From Erythrobacter sp. (GTDB lineage Bacteria; Pseudomonadota; Alphaproteobacteria; Sphingomonadales; Sphingomonadaceae): a stretch of DNA of 64,000 nt. The notes beneath the pieces were generated by a model. That model was not told the DNA's origin. It made no database searches and was given only the letters and a program-made list of their open reading frames with translations. Each line of letters starts with the position of its first letter. Within the stretch, counting starts at the first letter, position 1. Below are positions 44,671 to 54,529 of the stretch, piece by piece. The DNA is taken from positions 1,054,001 to 1,118,000 of the forward strand of contig NZ_CP136573.1 in the NCBI RefSeq assembly GCF_035194505.1, given 5' to 3'. The translations under genes were made by a program, and so were the position numbers.

Positions 44671-45201
44671 TCACTTCGCGGGACAATCCCCCACCCGTTC
44701 GTGCTTGGCGGCAAAGCTCATCGAGCCGCCCTTGGCATCCGGCGTGTCGAGCGCCATGGTCGCGGTGAAATCGGACGAGGTCGGCGTGACATTGCCGCTC
44801 ATCGTCATGCGCGCATCGCCCTGCCCGGACTTGCATACCATCACAGCGTCCATCTTGCCGCCATCAAGGGTGAAGCTCTCGTAGGCACACTCGCCGTTCT
44901 GGCCGCGCTTCATCATGTCCTCGAAGCCCTTGTCGACCTCTTCCTGGGTCAGACAATATTCGGTGGTGGTGGTCAGCCCCGCGCCATGCCCCTTCATCTC
45001 GGGCGGCAGGCCGGGGATGTCGATCCCGGTCATGGTGATGGTGGCCTTGTACTGGCCCGGCTCGGGCTTCAGCCCGGCAGCCTCGGCCTTGGTGGCAGCC
45101 TCCTTCATGCTGACCTCGCCGTCACCATCGGCATCGGTCTTCCCGCCCGAGCACCCGGCAAGCAGGCCGGTAGCTGCAATTGCGATGATGATCCGTTTCA
45201 T
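44671..45201 (-). CDS. DUF3617 lipoprotein
   Basis: 176 residues from MKRIIIAIAATGLLAGC (lipobox LLAGC, Cys17). The mature part starts with a DADGDGEVS stretch that resembles a calcium-binding EF-hand loop, then the DUF3617 core: PGQYKATITMTGIDIPGLPPEM, TTEYCLTQEEVDKGF, NGECAYESFTLDGGKMDAVMVC. Four Cys after the lipobox probably form disulfides. Function unknown. Confidence 0.88.
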   Translation of the reverse strand: MKRIIIAIAATGLLAGCSGGKTDADGDGEVSMKEAATKAEAAGLKPEPGQYKATITMTGIDIPGLPPEMKGHGAGLTTTTEYCLTQEEVDKGFEDMMKRGQNGECAYESFTLDGGKMDAVMVCKSGQGDARMTMSGNVTPTSSDFTATMALDTPDAKGGSMSFAAKHERVGDCPAK

Positions 45202-45274
45202 GACTGTCTCTCCTGCTCCTCGCCCCAGCTTAAACGATTGCGCCGCAATTCGGGCACGAAAATGCCGCACCGGT

Positions 45275-45952
45275 CTACTCCGCGACCCAGCTGTAGAGAT
45301 AATCGGGCACGGCATCGCTGCTGACAGAATCAACGCGCTTCATGGCCTTGACGATCAGCGCGCGGCCTGTCTTGCGGTTGTTCGGCGTGGTGGTGTCGAG
45401 CAACCGCACCACATCCCCGATACTATTTCTGAGCGGTTCATAGGCGTTGCCGACCGTGCTGTTGCGCCAAGCCTGCAGCAGATCGGCATAGACCATCGCC
45501 TCGACCGCGTTCGTCAGGGCCGGCACCTCAAGCCCATAGATCCGCACCAGATGCAGCCGGATTTCCGGATTTGGGGACTGCCACAGGTTGAGGTTATCGG
45601 GCGTGCCGCCGATTGCCAGCTGCATGAACCGCACGCCATCGGGCAGCATCGGCCCGATCTCGCGCCGCTTGCCGTCGAGCAGCACCGGAACCGGCGCCGA
45701 TGCGCGCGACAGCTGCTCCAGCAAGGCCCTGCCCTCCGGCGGCATCACCGGCGCGCCATATTCGCCGCGGTTTGCCAGCAGCGCCTTCAAGAGGACGGCG
45801 GCCTCGTCCGCATCGATGCCCGGCGTGGCGGTGCTTTGCGCCAGTGCGCTGGCGACCGGGCCGGTGAAGGCCAGCGGCGCTGTCTGTGCCCATGCAGAAA
45901 CCGGGGCCAGCGCCAGCAGACCGGCGGCAAGGCAAGCAAACCTGCGATACAT
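45275..45952 (-). CDS. Exported protein of unknown function
   Basis: 225 residues from MYRRFACLAAGLLALAPVSAWAQ, a clear Sec signal peptide. The mature part is predicted helical, with segments such as DEAAVLLKALLANRG, LPDGVRFMQLAIGGTPDNLNLWQ and VVRLLDTTTPNNRKTGRALIVKAMKRV. I do not recognise a family. It lies upstream of, and divergent to, uvrB, with its own ribosome-binding region. Confidence 0.72.
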   Translation of the reverse strand: MYRRFACLAAGLLALAPVSAWAQTAPLAFTGPVASALAQSTATPGIDADEAAVLLKALLANRGEYGAPVMPPEGRALLEQLSRASAPVPVLLDGKRREIGPMLPDGVRFMQLAIGGTPDNLNLWQSPNPEIRLHLVRIYGLEVPALTNAVEAMVYADLLQAWRNSTVGNAYEPLRNSIGDVVRLLDTTTPNNRKTGRALIVKAMKRVDSVSSDAVPDYLYSWVAE

Positions 45953-46053
45953 CGGCAATCCTCCCATAGGCGATCCCGCCCGCTACCATATCGGCACGGC
46001 GAAACGCCGCAAGCCGCCTTGCACGTCCCCGCTTTGTTCCCCATAGAGACGCC

Positions 46054-48249
46054 ATGGCCGAACTCGTGATCCGCCGCGGACTGGACGAGCCCGAAACGGG
46101 CGCCGATTTCACCCCGCACCGCCCCCAGCGTCCCGAAAAGTCGATGGGCGGAATCCCGTTCAAGCTGGTCTCGGACTACGAGCCGGCAGGCGACCAGCCG
46201 ACCGCGATTGCCGAACTGACGCAGAGCGCGCTGGCGGGCGAGAAGACGCAGGTGCTGCTCGGCGTCACCGGCTCGGGCAAGACCTTCACCATGGCCAAGG
46301 TGATCGAGACCTTGCAGCGCCCGGCCCTGATCCTTGCCCCCAACAAGATCCTCGCCGCCCAGCTTTATGGGGAGTTCAAGAGCTTCTTCCCCGAAAACGC
46401 GGTCGAGTATTTCGTCTCCTATTACGACTACTACCAGCCCGAAGCCTACGTGCCGCGCTCGGACACCTATATCGAGAAGGAAAGCTCGGTGAACGAGGCG
46501 ATCGACCGGATGCGTCACTCCGCCACCCGCGCGCTGCTGGAGCGTGACGACGTGATTATCGTGGCCTCGGTCTCGTGCCTCTATGGGATCGGCTCGGTCG
46601 AAACGTACTCAGCGATGATCTTCGACATCAAGCTGGGGACAAGCGTCGATCAGCGCGAACTCATCCGCAAGCTGGTGGCGCTTCAGTACAAGCGGAATGA
46701 CGCGGCCTTCACCCGCGGGTGTTTCCGGGTGCGCGGGGACAGCCTCGAAATCTTCCCCTCGCACTACGAGGACATGGCCTGGCGGGTGAGCTTCTTCGGG
46801 GACGAGATCGAGGAGATTGCCGAATTCGATCCCCTCACCGGCACCAAGGGCGCCAAGCTGGAAAAGGTGCGGGTCTATGCCAATTCGCACTATGTGACGC
46901 CCGGGCCGACGATGAAACAGGCCGCTGCCGCGATCAAATTCGAGCTGGAGGAACGGCTCAAGGAACTGGAGGCGGAAGGCAAGCTGCTCGAACGCCAGCG
47001 ATTGGAACAGCGCACCAATTTCGATCTGGAAATGATCGCGGCCACCGGCTCCTGCGCGGGGATCGAGAACTACAGCCGCTTCCTCACCGGCCGCCTGCCG
47101 GGCGAGCCGCCGCCGACTTTGTTCGAATACCTGCCCGAAAACGCGCTGCTCTTCGTCGATGAAAGCCACCAGACCGTGCCGCAGATCGGCGCGATGGCGC
47201 GCGGGGACCACCGCCGCAAGCTGACGCTCGCCGAATACGGCTTCCGCCTGCCGAGCTGCATCGACAACCGACCTTTACGCTTCAACGAATGGGACGCGAT
47301 GCGTCCGCAGACCTTCGCCGTCTCGGCAACCCCCGGCGGCTGGGAAATGGAGCAGACCGGCGGCGTCTTTGCCGAACAGGTGATCCGCCCCACCGGCCTG
47401 ATCGACCCGCCGGTGGAAATCAGACCCGTCGAGGATCAGGTGCAGGACTGCATCACCGAGTGCAAGGCGACCGCCGCCAAGGGCTACCGCACCCTCGTCA
47501 CCACGCTCACCAAGCGCATGGCCGAAGACCTCACCGAATTCATGCACGAGGCGGGCGTGCGGGTGCGCTACATGCACTCGGATGTCGAAACGCTGGAGCG
47601 CATCGAGCTGATCCGCGACCTGCGTCTGGGCGTCTATGACGTGCTGGTGGGGATCAACCTGCTGCGCGAGGGGCTCGACATTCCCGAATGCGGGCTGGTG
47701 ACGATCCTCGATGCCGACAAGGAAGGGTTCCTGCGCTCGGAAACCTCGCTGATCCAGACCATCGGCCGCGCCGCGCGCAACGTGGATGGCCGCGTGATCC
47801 TCTATGCCGATCGCATCACGGGAAGCATGGAACGCGCGCTCGCGGAGACCGATCGCCGCCGGGCCAAGCAGCAGGAATATAACGAGGCGCACGGCATCAC
47901 GCCGCAGACCATCAAGCGCAACATCCACGATATCGTCGCGCATACGGCGGCGCAGGATTCGGTGCTGGTCGATACCGGCGACGAGGAGCGCAACAACCTC
48001 GTCGGACACAATCTGCGTTCCTACATCGAAGACCTCGAAAAGCGCATGCGCGACGCGGCGGCGAACCTCGAATTCGAGGAGGCGGGACGGCTGCGCGACG
48101 AGATCCGGCGGCTGGAAGCGGACGAGCTCGGCCTGCCGGAAGGCGAGCGCAAGGCTCCGATGGTGGGCCGCAGCAACGAAGGCAAGCCGGGGACGCGCAA
48201 GACCCGCTTCGGCAAGACGCGCTACAAGAAGATGGGCGGGAGGCCTTGA
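46054..48249 (+). CDS. uvrB: UvrABC system protein B
   Basis: 731 residues. Walker [11 protein letters not shown], the damage-binding beta-hairpin [23 protein letters not shown]-like [13 protein letters not shown], helicase motifs QTIGRAARN, and the C-terminal UVR domain ([31 protein letters not shown]) for UvrC contact. Nucleotide excision repair helicase. Compared with many family members it has an N-terminal extension of about 30 residues and a basic tail ([16 protein letters not shown]). Confidence 0.98.
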   Translation: MAELVIRRGLDEPETGADFTPHRPQRPEKSMGGIPFKLVSDYEPAGDQPTAIAELTQSALAGEKTQVLLGVTGSGKTFTMAKVIETLQRPALILAPNKILAAQLYGEFKSFFPENAVEYFVSYYDYYQPEAYVPRSDTYIEKESSVNEAIDRMRHSATRALLERDDVIIVASVSCLYGIGSVETYSAMIFDIKLGTSVDQRELIRKLVALQYKRNDAAFTRGCFRVRGDSLEIFPSHYEDMAWRVSFFGDEIEEIAEFDPLTGTKGAKLEKVRVYANSHYVTPGPTMKQAAAAIKFELEERLKELEAEGKLLERQRLEQRTNFDLEMIAATGSCAGIENYSRFLTGRLPGEPPPTLFEYLPENALLFVDESHQTVPQIGAMARGDHRRKLTLAEYGFRLPSCIDNRPLRFNEWDAMRPQTFAVSATPGGWEMEQTGGVFAEQVIRPTGLIDPPVEIRPVEDQVQDCITECKATAAKGYRTLVTTLTKRMAEDLTEFMHEAGVRVRYMHSDVETLERIELIRDLRLGVYDVLVGINLLREGLDIPECGLVTILDADKEGFLRSETSLIQTIGRAARNVDGRVILYADRITGSMERALAETDRRRAKQQEYNEAHGITPQTIKRNIHDIVAHTAAQDSVLVDTGDEERNNLVGHNLRSYIEDLEKRMRDAAANLEFEEAGRLRDEIRRLEADELGLPEGERKAPMVGRSNEGKPGTRKTRFGKTRYKKMGGRP

Positions 48250-48356
48250 GGCCTTAATCCTAGCACTTATTCCACTTAAGGTTGATTATTCTCTTTTTCA
48301 TTGCTTCTTGCGAGGGTTTCTGTATTTCTAACCCTAGAAACGGAGTCAGCCGAGCC

Positions 48357-48806
48357 ATGAAAGACCCTATACCAAACAACAAACCCCTCCGAGCCAAAGC
48401 GTTCGGCGAACGATTTCGTGCGGCTTGCGATGACAGCCCGCACTGCCCTGCCAAGCATCAAGGCCGATACTCGTGGATCATAGAAAGATTCAAAGAAAAA
48501 CGTGGTGAAACAATTTCGCCTGAAACTTGCCGAAAGTGGCATGAGGGCGAGGCTCAAGCTCGTCGAGACAAGGTTGTTACGCTTGCTAAAATCTTGGACG
48601 CTGATCCGATTTGGCTTGAAACTGGCCATAAATCAACCGAAAGTGCGGAAAACGCGCGATATGCAACGCAGGAATCACCTAACTCGGTGTCCATCACCAT
48701 TCGTCCAAACAAAATTGTTGTAATTCAAAATCTTCCGGATGATCTTAGCGCCACCGAAGCCCGCAGGATTGCAAGAATGGTGCAAGCATATGTGGTGGAG
48801 CCATGA
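48357..48806 (+). CDS. XRE-like helix-turn-helix regulator in low-GC islet
   Basis: 149 residues from ATG 48357. N-terminal HTH region: LRAKAFGERFRAACDDSPHCPAKHQGRYSWIIERFKEK, ISPETCRKWHEGEAQARRDKVVTLAKILDADPIWLETG, matching the phage-repressor-like XRE group that ends DxxWLxxG. The rest (SVSITIRPNKIVVIQNLPDDLSATEARRIARMVQAYV) may be a dimerisation domain. Codon use and base composition are visibly more AT-rich than in neighbouring genes, as if acquired. Its stop overlaps the start of a 35-residue peptide gene. Confidence 0.83.
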   Translation: MKDPIPNNKPLRAKAFGERFRAACDDSPHCPAKHQGRYSWIIERFKEKRGETISPETCRKWHEGEAQARRDKVVTLAKILDADPIWLETGHKSTESAENARYATQESPNSVSITIRPNKIVVIQNLPDDLSATEARRIARMVQAYVVEP

Positions 48807-48910
48807 CCCCCTTTGAAATTACATCGCTTACGATCCTTATCCTTGGTGTCGCAGGGAGTTCGGGATTGGCCGGCATCCAGATCGGCATGTGGATTGCCAA
48901 AAAGGGCTAA
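48803..48910 (+). CDS. 35-residue membrane peptide coupled to the XRE gene
   Basis: Encodes MTPFEITSLTILILGVAGSS then GLAGIQIGMWIAKKG. The ATG overlaps the upstream TGA (ATGA), which is strong evidence for coupling. One hydrophobic helix, Gly-rich, ending in two lysines. Function unknown; it could be a small toxin, a membrane anchor or a leader. Followed directly by a palindromic repeat. Confidence 0.65.
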   Translation: MTPFEITSLTILILGVAGSSGLAGIQIGMWIAKKG

Positions 48911-48921
48911 CCTCCATTCCT

Positions 48922-49014
48922 TCGTCATGCTGAACTTGTTTCAGCATCCATTCTGCGGCTCCGAACGGCAATTCGAACGGCGAAATGGACCCTGAAACAA
49001 GTTCAGGGTGACGA
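48922..49014. repeat. Intergenic palindromic repeat (CTGAACTTGTTTCAG family)
   Basis: Left arm TCGTCATGCTGAACTTGTTT (from 48922) and right arm AAACAAGTTCAGGGTGACGA (to 49014) around a loop of about 35 nt. Well-known alphaproteobacterial intergenic element. It closes the low-GC islet on the right. Confidence 0.85.
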
Positions 49015-49066
49015 ATAGGGGTGTGGGGCTTGATTGCCGCAAAGTGGCCTGCCAACCCCTCGCCCC

Positions 49067-50578
49067 ATGAACACGCGACTCATTGCCGCGCTGGCCGCTG
49101 TCAGCACGCTCGCCCTCACCGCCCCTTCCACCGCGCAGGACGCGCCGAAACCCGAGGCCGCCAAGCCCGCCGCTGCCGCGCCCACCGCGCAGGTCAAAAC
49201 CCGCGATCTGGCAGGCACTTTCGGCGGGCAGCGCATCGCCTATCGCGCCACGATTGCCGACACGATCCTCACCAGCGATGACGGCAAGCCCGAGGCGGTG
49301 ATCGTCACCACTTCCTATGTGAAGACCCCGGCAGACCCTTCGCGGCCCGTGTTCTTCATCTACAACGGCGGGCCGGGCTCGGGCTCGGTGTGGCTCCAGA
49401 TGGGTGCCTTCGGGCCGAAGCGCGTGGCGATCCCCTCGGATGCGAAGGATGACGGCGCGCCGCCCTACCCGCTGCTCGACAATCCCGACAGCCTGCTCGA
49501 TGTCGCCGATCTCGTCTTCATCGATCCGCCGGGGACAGGCTTCAGCCACCTGACGCAGGGCACCGATCCCAAGAAGTATTACGGCCTCAGGCAGGATGGC
49601 CGTGCGGTGGCGCAGGTCATTCGCCGCTGGATCAACGATAATGGCCGCTGGAACAGCCCCAAATATCTCGGCGGGGAAAGCTACGGCACCAGCCGCACCG
49701 CGATGGTGGTCGACGAGCTGGAGGGCTCCACCTACAACGACGTCGGGCTCAACGGGCTGATCCTGATCTCCACCATCCTCGACTTTGCGGGCCGCGAGCC
49801 GACGCCGGGCAATGAACTCGCCTATATCGTCACCCTGCCCAACATGGCGGCGGCGGCATATTATCATGGGAAGGTGCAGGCGCCTTCGGTGGAAGCCATC
49901 GTCGAGGAAGCCCGCAAGTTCGCCATCGGCCCCTTCGCCACCGCACTTCTGAAGGGCGCGGAGCTTCCGGCAGACGAGCGCGCGAGTGTTCGCCGCGAAT
50001 TGTCGCGCCTCACCGGCCTGTCGGAAACCTATCTCGAACAGGCCGATCTGCGCGTCACCGATCAGCGCTTCTACAAGGAGCTGCTTCGTGACCGGGGTCA
50101 GACCATCGGGCGTCTGGATGCGCGCTACACCGGCACCGATTACGACAATGCGGGCGAGACGCCGGATGATGATCCCAGCTTCTACGGGATCGATGCGGGC
50201 TATACCGCCGCGATCAATGCCTGGGCGCGCGAGAGCCTCGGCTACACCACGGACCGCGAATACCAGTCGATCGGACGCGAGCCGGGGCGCTACTGGGACT
50301 GGTCGCTGGGCGGCGGGGGCCGCGGAGCCTATCTCAACATCGCCCCGCTGATCGGGCAGGCGATGCGCCAGAACCGCCAGCTGCGGCTGTTCAACGCGCA
50401 AGGCTATTACGATTTCGCCACGCCCTTCTTCGGCGCGGAATATTCGCTGAAGCGCAGCGGCATCCCGCAGGACCGCATCACCTTCAAATATTATGACGCG
50501 GGCCACATGATGTATGTGCGCGACGAGGACCGGACCAAGCTCTCCGCCGATATCCGCGCCTTCATCAAGGCGCGCTGA
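49067..50578 (+). CDS. Serine carboxypeptidase-like protein (S10 family)
   Basis: 503 residues from MNTRLIAALAAVSTLAL with signal peptide ending STA-QDAP. Catalytic Ser in LGGESYGTSRT, Asp in FNAQGYYDFATPF and His in YYDAGHMMYV give the S10 triad; NGGPGSGSVWLQMGAFGP is the oxyanion segment. Periplasmic; probably trims peptides. A start at 49034 exists in the frame but lacks a signal-peptide n-region. Followed with overlap (TGATG) by a lipoprotein gene. Confidence 0.93.
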   Translation: MNTRLIAALAAVSTLALTAPSTAQDAPKPEAAKPAAAAPTAQVKTRDLAGTFGGQRIAYRATIADTILTSDDGKPEAVIVTTSYVKTPADPSRPVFFIYNGGPGSGSVWLQMGAFGPKRVAIPSDAKDDGAPPYPLLDNPDSLLDVADLVFIDPPGTGFSHLTQGTDPKKYYGLRQDGRAVAQVIRRWINDNGRWNSPKYLGGESYGTSRTAMVVDELEGSTYNDVGLNGLILISTILDFAGREPTPGNELAYIVTLPNMAAAAYYHGKVQAPSVEAIVEEARKFAIGPFATALLKGAELPADERASVRRELSRLTGLSETYLEQADLRVTDQRFYKELLRDRGQTIGRLDARYTGTDYDNAGETPDDDPSFYGIDAGYTAAINAWARESLGYTTDREYQSIGREPGRYWDWSLGGGGRGAYLNIAPLIGQAMRQNRQLRLFNAQGYYDFATPFFGAEYSLKRSGIPQDRITFKYYDAGHMMYVRDEDRTKLSADIRAFIKAR

Positions 50579-51147
50579 TGCGGGTGGGACGCCTTGCCTG
50601 TTCGGGTGTGATGGCGGCAGCGGCGCTGGCTCTGCCCGCCTGCAAGCCGCCGCCCACCGATGCGGCCATGGCACGGGCTGCCAATGTGCCCGCCAGCCTC
50701 GGGCCGTCAGAGCCGATGGCTTCGCCGCCGGTGGAAGGCGCGATCTGGGCGCAGAGCAAGACCGCCGGACGGCTGGTCTACGGCATTCCCGGCCAGCCGG
50801 TGCTGGTCTCGCTGCAATGCCTTGCCCCCGGCACACCGGCCGCGCAGCTCAGGATCACCCGCCATGCCCCGGCGGACCGCGACGCACAGGCGCTGCTGGC
50901 GGTGATCGGCAACCGCTATATCGGGCGTTTTCCGGTGGATGCCACCAAGGTCGGCGGGCAGCAGCTGTGGCAGGGCGAGGCCCCTGCGATCGCGCAAGGG
51001 TGGAACGCGCTCGTCGGCCCGCTCGAAGTGACCGTGACCGTGCCGGGCGCCGGCCTCGTGCGCCTTAATCCGAGCTCGCTACCGGGTCAGCTGGTTGAGG
51101 CGTGCCGGAAGGTTGAAGCGCCTGCTGCTCCAACAGCTCCGGCGTAA
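50578..51147 (+). CDS. Predicted lipoprotein
   Basis: 189 residues starting at the ATG overlapping the S10 peptidase stop. Lipobox LPAC (Cys22). The mature portion has a Pro-rich linker, then GRLVYGIPGQPVLVSLQC and VTVTVPGAGLVRLN, beta-rich, ending in a Lys/Ala/Pro tail. No known family. Its last 83 nt overlap the 3' end of the convergent dsbD gene. Confidence 0.82.
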   Translation: MRVGRLACSGVMAAAALALPACKPPPTDAAMARAANVPASLGPSEPMASPPVEGAIWAQSKTAGRLVYGIPGQPVLVSLQCLAPGTPAAQLRITRHAPADRDAQALLAVIGNRYIGRFPVDATKVGGQQLWQGEAPAIAQGWNALVGPLEVTVTVPGAGLVRLNPSSLPGQLVEACRKVEAPAAPTAPA

Positions 51148-53173
51148 GCACCTGCGGCAATTGCTGCGGCGCGGCCGCACCCGGCGCATACCACAGATAA
51201 AGCGGCACGCCCGCTGCGCCCTGCTCGGTCAGGAACTCGGTGATCGCCGCGTCGCGCACGGTCCAGTCGCCGACAATGGTGACGACGCCCGCCGCATCGA
51301 AGGCATCGCGCACGCTCTCGCGCTCGATCGCGGCGGCTTCGTTGACCTTGCAGGTGACGCACCAGTCGGCGGTGAACCACACGAACACCGGCTTGCCTGA
51401 CGCGCGCGCCTTGGCCAGCGCCTCGCGGGTGAAGCTTTGGGGATTGTGGATGCTGTCCTTCTCGCCGCTCGCCTTCACCTCGTAGACCGAAGGCAGAGCA
51501 ATCAGGGCAAAGGCAAGGAACGGCGCGGCCACCAGCGCGAAGGCGGGCCACGCCATCTTTCCAGCGCGCTGCAAGCGGCCGACCACGAACAGCGCGATCA
51601 GCACGCCGACCACCAGCACCAGCGCGACAAGGCCGAAGCCGCGCCCGCCCAGCTGCGCCGTGAGCCAGACGAGCGCCAGCGCGGTCAGCCCCATCGGGAT
51701 CGCCATGATCCGCCGGAACCGCTCCATCCACGCGCCGGGCTTGGGCAGCATCCGACGCAAGGGCGGCACGAAGCCGAGCAGGAGGAAGGGCAGCGCAAGT
51801 CCCAGCCCGAGCAGGCCGAACAGCGCCAGTGCCTCAATCGTCGGCAGCAGCAGCGCCGCGCCCAATGCCGCCGCCATGAACGGCCCGGTGCAGGGCGTCG
51901 CCACGAAGGCGGCCAGAAGCCCCGTGGCAAAGGCTCCGGTGCGCTCGCCACCCATATTCACCGAGACGGCGGGCAGCTCGAACATTCCCGCAAAGTTGGC
52001 GGTGATCGCAGCGGCCAGCACCAGCAGAGCGACAACCACGCCCGGCTCCTGCAGTTGGAACGCCCAGCCGACCTGCTCGCCCGCTGCGCGCAGGGCGAGC
52101 ATCACCGCGCCCAGCGCCACGCAGGCGAGAACCACGCCGGCGGTATAGGCGAGGCCTTCAGCCCGCGCCTTGGCCTCGCTCTCGCCCGCGCGAGCCAGCG
52201 TGAGCGCCTTGAGGCTCAGGATCGGGAAGACGCAGGGCATGATGTTGAGCAGCAGGCCTCCCGCCAGCGCGCCGAGGATCAGCGTCCACAGCGGCGGAAG
52301 CGGCGCGTCGGCTTTCCCGGCGATCACCTCGCCGCCGGTGGGAACCTCGCCGGGAGCAGCCTCGAAGCGGATGCCTGCGCCGTCCCCGAAAGACAGGATG
52401 CCCGAAAGCGCAGCCGCATCGCCGTCGCGTCGATCCGCCAGTGCAATCTCGGCCACCAGCACATCGCCCACGCGCCGGAAGGTCTGGGGCGCGGCATATT
52501 GGACCTGCCGCGTCTCGGCGATGAACACGTGCGGATCGGCAAGGCCGACACTCGCAGGCAAGGGGATCGCCACGCGCAGGGTCTCGCCCGCAATCGCGAA
52601 GCGCGCGCGCGCATCGAGCAGCGGCGCGACCTCGGCCCGCCAACGCGCGAAATCGCCTCCGGCACGCGAAGTCAGCACCGCATCCTGCGGCACGCAGATC
52701 TTGTCGGTGCAGGCGAGATATTCAACCATGCCGGTGATCGGCCCGGCATCGGCAAGTGCAGCCTCCGGCCCCAGCTTTACCGGCACCAGCACGGTGTAGG
52801 GGCCTTCGTAGATGTGGTTCATCAGCCCGCTGATCACCAGCCGCTTGGGCACTGGATAGAGCGGATTGCCCGCCTCCCAGCCCGCAGGCAGATCGAGCGT
52901 CAGGCGCATCCCCTGCCCCGCATCGCCGGGGTTCGACCAGTAGCCGTGCCATTCGCGCGCCTTGGGCGTGAAGCGCAGCGCCAGCATCTGCGTGCCCTCG
53001 GGAGCCGCTGGATCAATCAGCAGTTCGACCGCGATGTTTGCGTCGCCATAGACCGCCTTGCGCTCGGCATACTGCGCATGGGCCGCGCCTGCCACCACGA
53101 GACTTGCGAGGAGCGCAAGGCCCCATGCAAGCAATTGACGGATCGGGTGCGGGAAGTTTCTTGCGCGGGACAC
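51065..53173 (-). CDS. dsbD: Thiol:disulfide interchange protein DsbD
   Basis: 702 residues from GTG 53173. Domain order: signal peptide, periplasmic N-terminal domain with CTDKIC (cysteine pair), eight-helix transmembrane region with the conserved Cys in LLNIMPCVFPILS and FVATPCTGPFM, and a C-terminal thioredoxin-like domain with WFTADWCVTCKVNE. DsbD carries electrons from cytoplasmic thioredoxin to periplasmic DsbC/CcmG-type proteins. A final low-complexity Gln/Pro/Ala tail (QQALQPSGTPQPADPVASSD) is encoded by the part overlapping the convergent lipoprotein. Confidence 0.95.
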   Translation of the reverse strand: MSRARNFPHPIRQLLAWGLALLASLVVAGAAHAQYAERKAVYGDANIAVELLIDPAAPEGTQMLALRFTPKAREWHGYWSNPGDAGQGMRLTLDLPAGWEAGNPLYPVPKRLVISGLMNHIYEGPYTVLVPVKLGPEAALADAGPITGMVEYLACTDKICVPQDAVLTSRAGGDFARWRAEVAPLLDARARFAIAGETLRVAIPLPASVGLADPHVFIAETRQVQYAAPQTFRRVGDVLVAEIALADRRDGDAAALSGILSFGDGAGIRFEAAPGEVPTGGEVIAGKADAPLPPLWTLILGALAGGLLLNIMPCVFPILSLKALTLARAGESEAKARAEGLAYTAGVVLACVALGAVMLALRAAGEQVGWAFQLQEPGVVVALLVLAAAITANFAGMFELPAVSVNMGGERTGAFATGLLAAFVATPCTGPFMAAALGAALLLPTIEALALFGLLGLGLALPFLLLGFVPPLRRMLPKPGAWMERFRRIMAIPMGLTALALVWLTAQLGGRGFGLVALVLVVGVLIALFVVGRLQRAGKMAWPAFALVAAPFLAFALIALPSVYEVKASGEKDSIHNPQSFTREALAKARASGKPVFVWFTADWCVTCKVNEAAAIERESVRDAFDAAGVVTIVGDWTVRDAAITEFLTEQGAAGVPLYLWYAPGAAAPQQLPQVLTPELLEQQALQPSGTPQPADPVASSD

Positions 53174-53223
53174 GCGCTACCCTCTAGGCTCGCCGCACAA
53201 TCTTCGCAATCGGAGCCGACACG

Positions 53224-54450
53224 GTGACAAAGCCTTCCAACGAAACCCGCGATCTGGTGATCCTCGGCGGAGGGCTGGTGGGCATGACCCTCGCGCTCGC
53301 GGCGGCGAAGAAGGGGCTTTCGAGCCACGTGATCGACCGCGCCGATCCGGCCGAGCTTACCGCCGAAGGCTTCGACGACCGCGCCACCGCGATCTCGACC
53401 GCAAGCTGGCACCTGTTCGAGAATATCGGGATTGCCGAGGGGCTGGAGCAGTTCGCCTGCGATATCGCCGCGATTGCTGTCACCGATCAGCAAAAGCCCG
53501 GTCGGCTCGATTTCGTCCCCGGCGAAGGGGGCGGCACGCTCGGGCGGATGTTCCCCAACCGCCGCTTGCGCCTCGCGCTGTTCGAGGCGGCGGCGAAAGA
53601 GCCGCTGATCGAATGGACCAGCCTCGCGACGGTGGTGGAGCGCCAACGCAGCGAATATGGCGTTGCCGCCGTGCTCAGCGACGGACGCAAGTTCTCCGGA
53701 TCGCTGATGATCGCCGCCGAGGGCCGCCAGTCGCCCACGCGCGATTCTGCCGGCATCACCATCGCCAAGTGGGATTACAAGCACCGCGCGATCATCGCCG
53801 GGCTGACCCACGAAAAGCCGCACGGGAATGTCGCGTGGGAAATCTTCTACCCGGCAGGCCCCTTCGCGCTGCTACCGCTGAACGACGATGCCGACGGCAC
53901 CCACCGCTCCTCGCTGGTGTGGACCGTGTCGGAGAGCGATGCGGCGGGCGTCACCAAGCTGGGCGACCGCGCCTTCCTCGCCGAGATCGAAAAGCGCATG
54001 GGCGGGGTGCTGGGCAAGGTGACCTCGGTGGGCCACCGCTCAAGCTATCCGCTGGGCTTCCACCACACCGCCAAGATCACCGCCGAACGCCTCGCGCTGA
54101 TCGGCGATAGCGCGCATGGCATTCACCCGATTGCGGGGCAGGGGTTGAACCTTGGCCTGAGGGACGTGGGCGCGCTGGTCGAAGTGCTGGCGGAAGGCGC
54201 GCGGCTGGGCCTTGATCCGGGCGATCCGGAACTGCTGAAGCGCTACGAGACGTGGCGCGGGCTCGACAGCTTTATGGTCGCACTGGCAACTGACGGGCTG
54301 ACGCGGCTGTTCGGCGTGCCGGGCAAGACCGCCAGCGCAGTGCGCCGCATGGGCATGGCGGCGGTGCAGCGGACGCCGCTATTGAAGCAGTTCTTCATGG
54401 ACGAAGCGCGCGGCGTATCTGGCGATCTTCCGGAGCTGCTGCGGGGGTAG
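53224..54450 (+). CDS. ubiH: UbiH/UbiF/VisC/COQ6-family FAD-dependent monooxygenase
   Basis: 408 residues from GTG 53224. FAD-binding GGGLVGMTLALAAAKKG (residues about 15-31), DRATAIST, the central MFPNRRLRLALFEAA and GDSAHGIHPIAGQGLNLGLRD are classic for ubiquinone ring hydroxylases. Which ring position it hydroxylates cannot be told. It diverges from dsbD, 50 nt apart. Confidence 0.93.
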   Translation: MTKPSNETRDLVILGGGLVGMTLALAAAKKGLSSHVIDRADPAELTAEGFDDRATAISTASWHLFENIGIAEGLEQFACDIAAIAVTDQQKPGRLDFVPGEGGGTLGRMFPNRRLRLALFEAAAKEPLIEWTSLATVVERQRSEYGVAAVLSDGRKFSGSLMIAAEGRQSPTRDSAGITIAKWDYKHRAIIAGLTHEKPHGNVAWEIFYPAGPFALLPLNDDADGTHRSSLVWTVSESDAAGVTKLGDRAFLAEIEKRMGGVLGKVTSVGHRSSYPLGFHHTAKITAERLALIGDSAHGIHPIAGQGLNLGLRDVGALVEVLAEGARLGLDPGDPELLKRYETWRGLDSFMVALATDGLTRLFGVPGKTASAVRRMGMAAVQRTPLLKQFFMDEARGVSGDLPELLRG

Positions 54451-54459
54451 GCCCAGCCC

Positions 54460-54516
54460 GCCTCAAGCAGCGAAGCGATAGGCGACAAAAACGCCTCAAG
54501 CAGCGAAGCGGTAGGC
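54460..54516 (+). repeat. Dispersed GCGAAGC-centred repeat, copies 4 and 5 in tandem
   Basis: Copies 54460-54483 and 54493-54516, each GCCTCAAGCAGCG then AAGCGRTAGGC, 33 bp apart, separated by GACAAAAAC. They lie between the convergent ubiH and mitofilin-like genes; same family as 6046-6268. Confidence 0.8.
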
Positions 54517-54529
54517 GACAAAAACGTCC

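Noticed and set aside
51437..53227. 596-codon frame antisense to dsbD
   Set aside because: Arg/Gln/His-rich shadow; dsbD is complete on the other strand.
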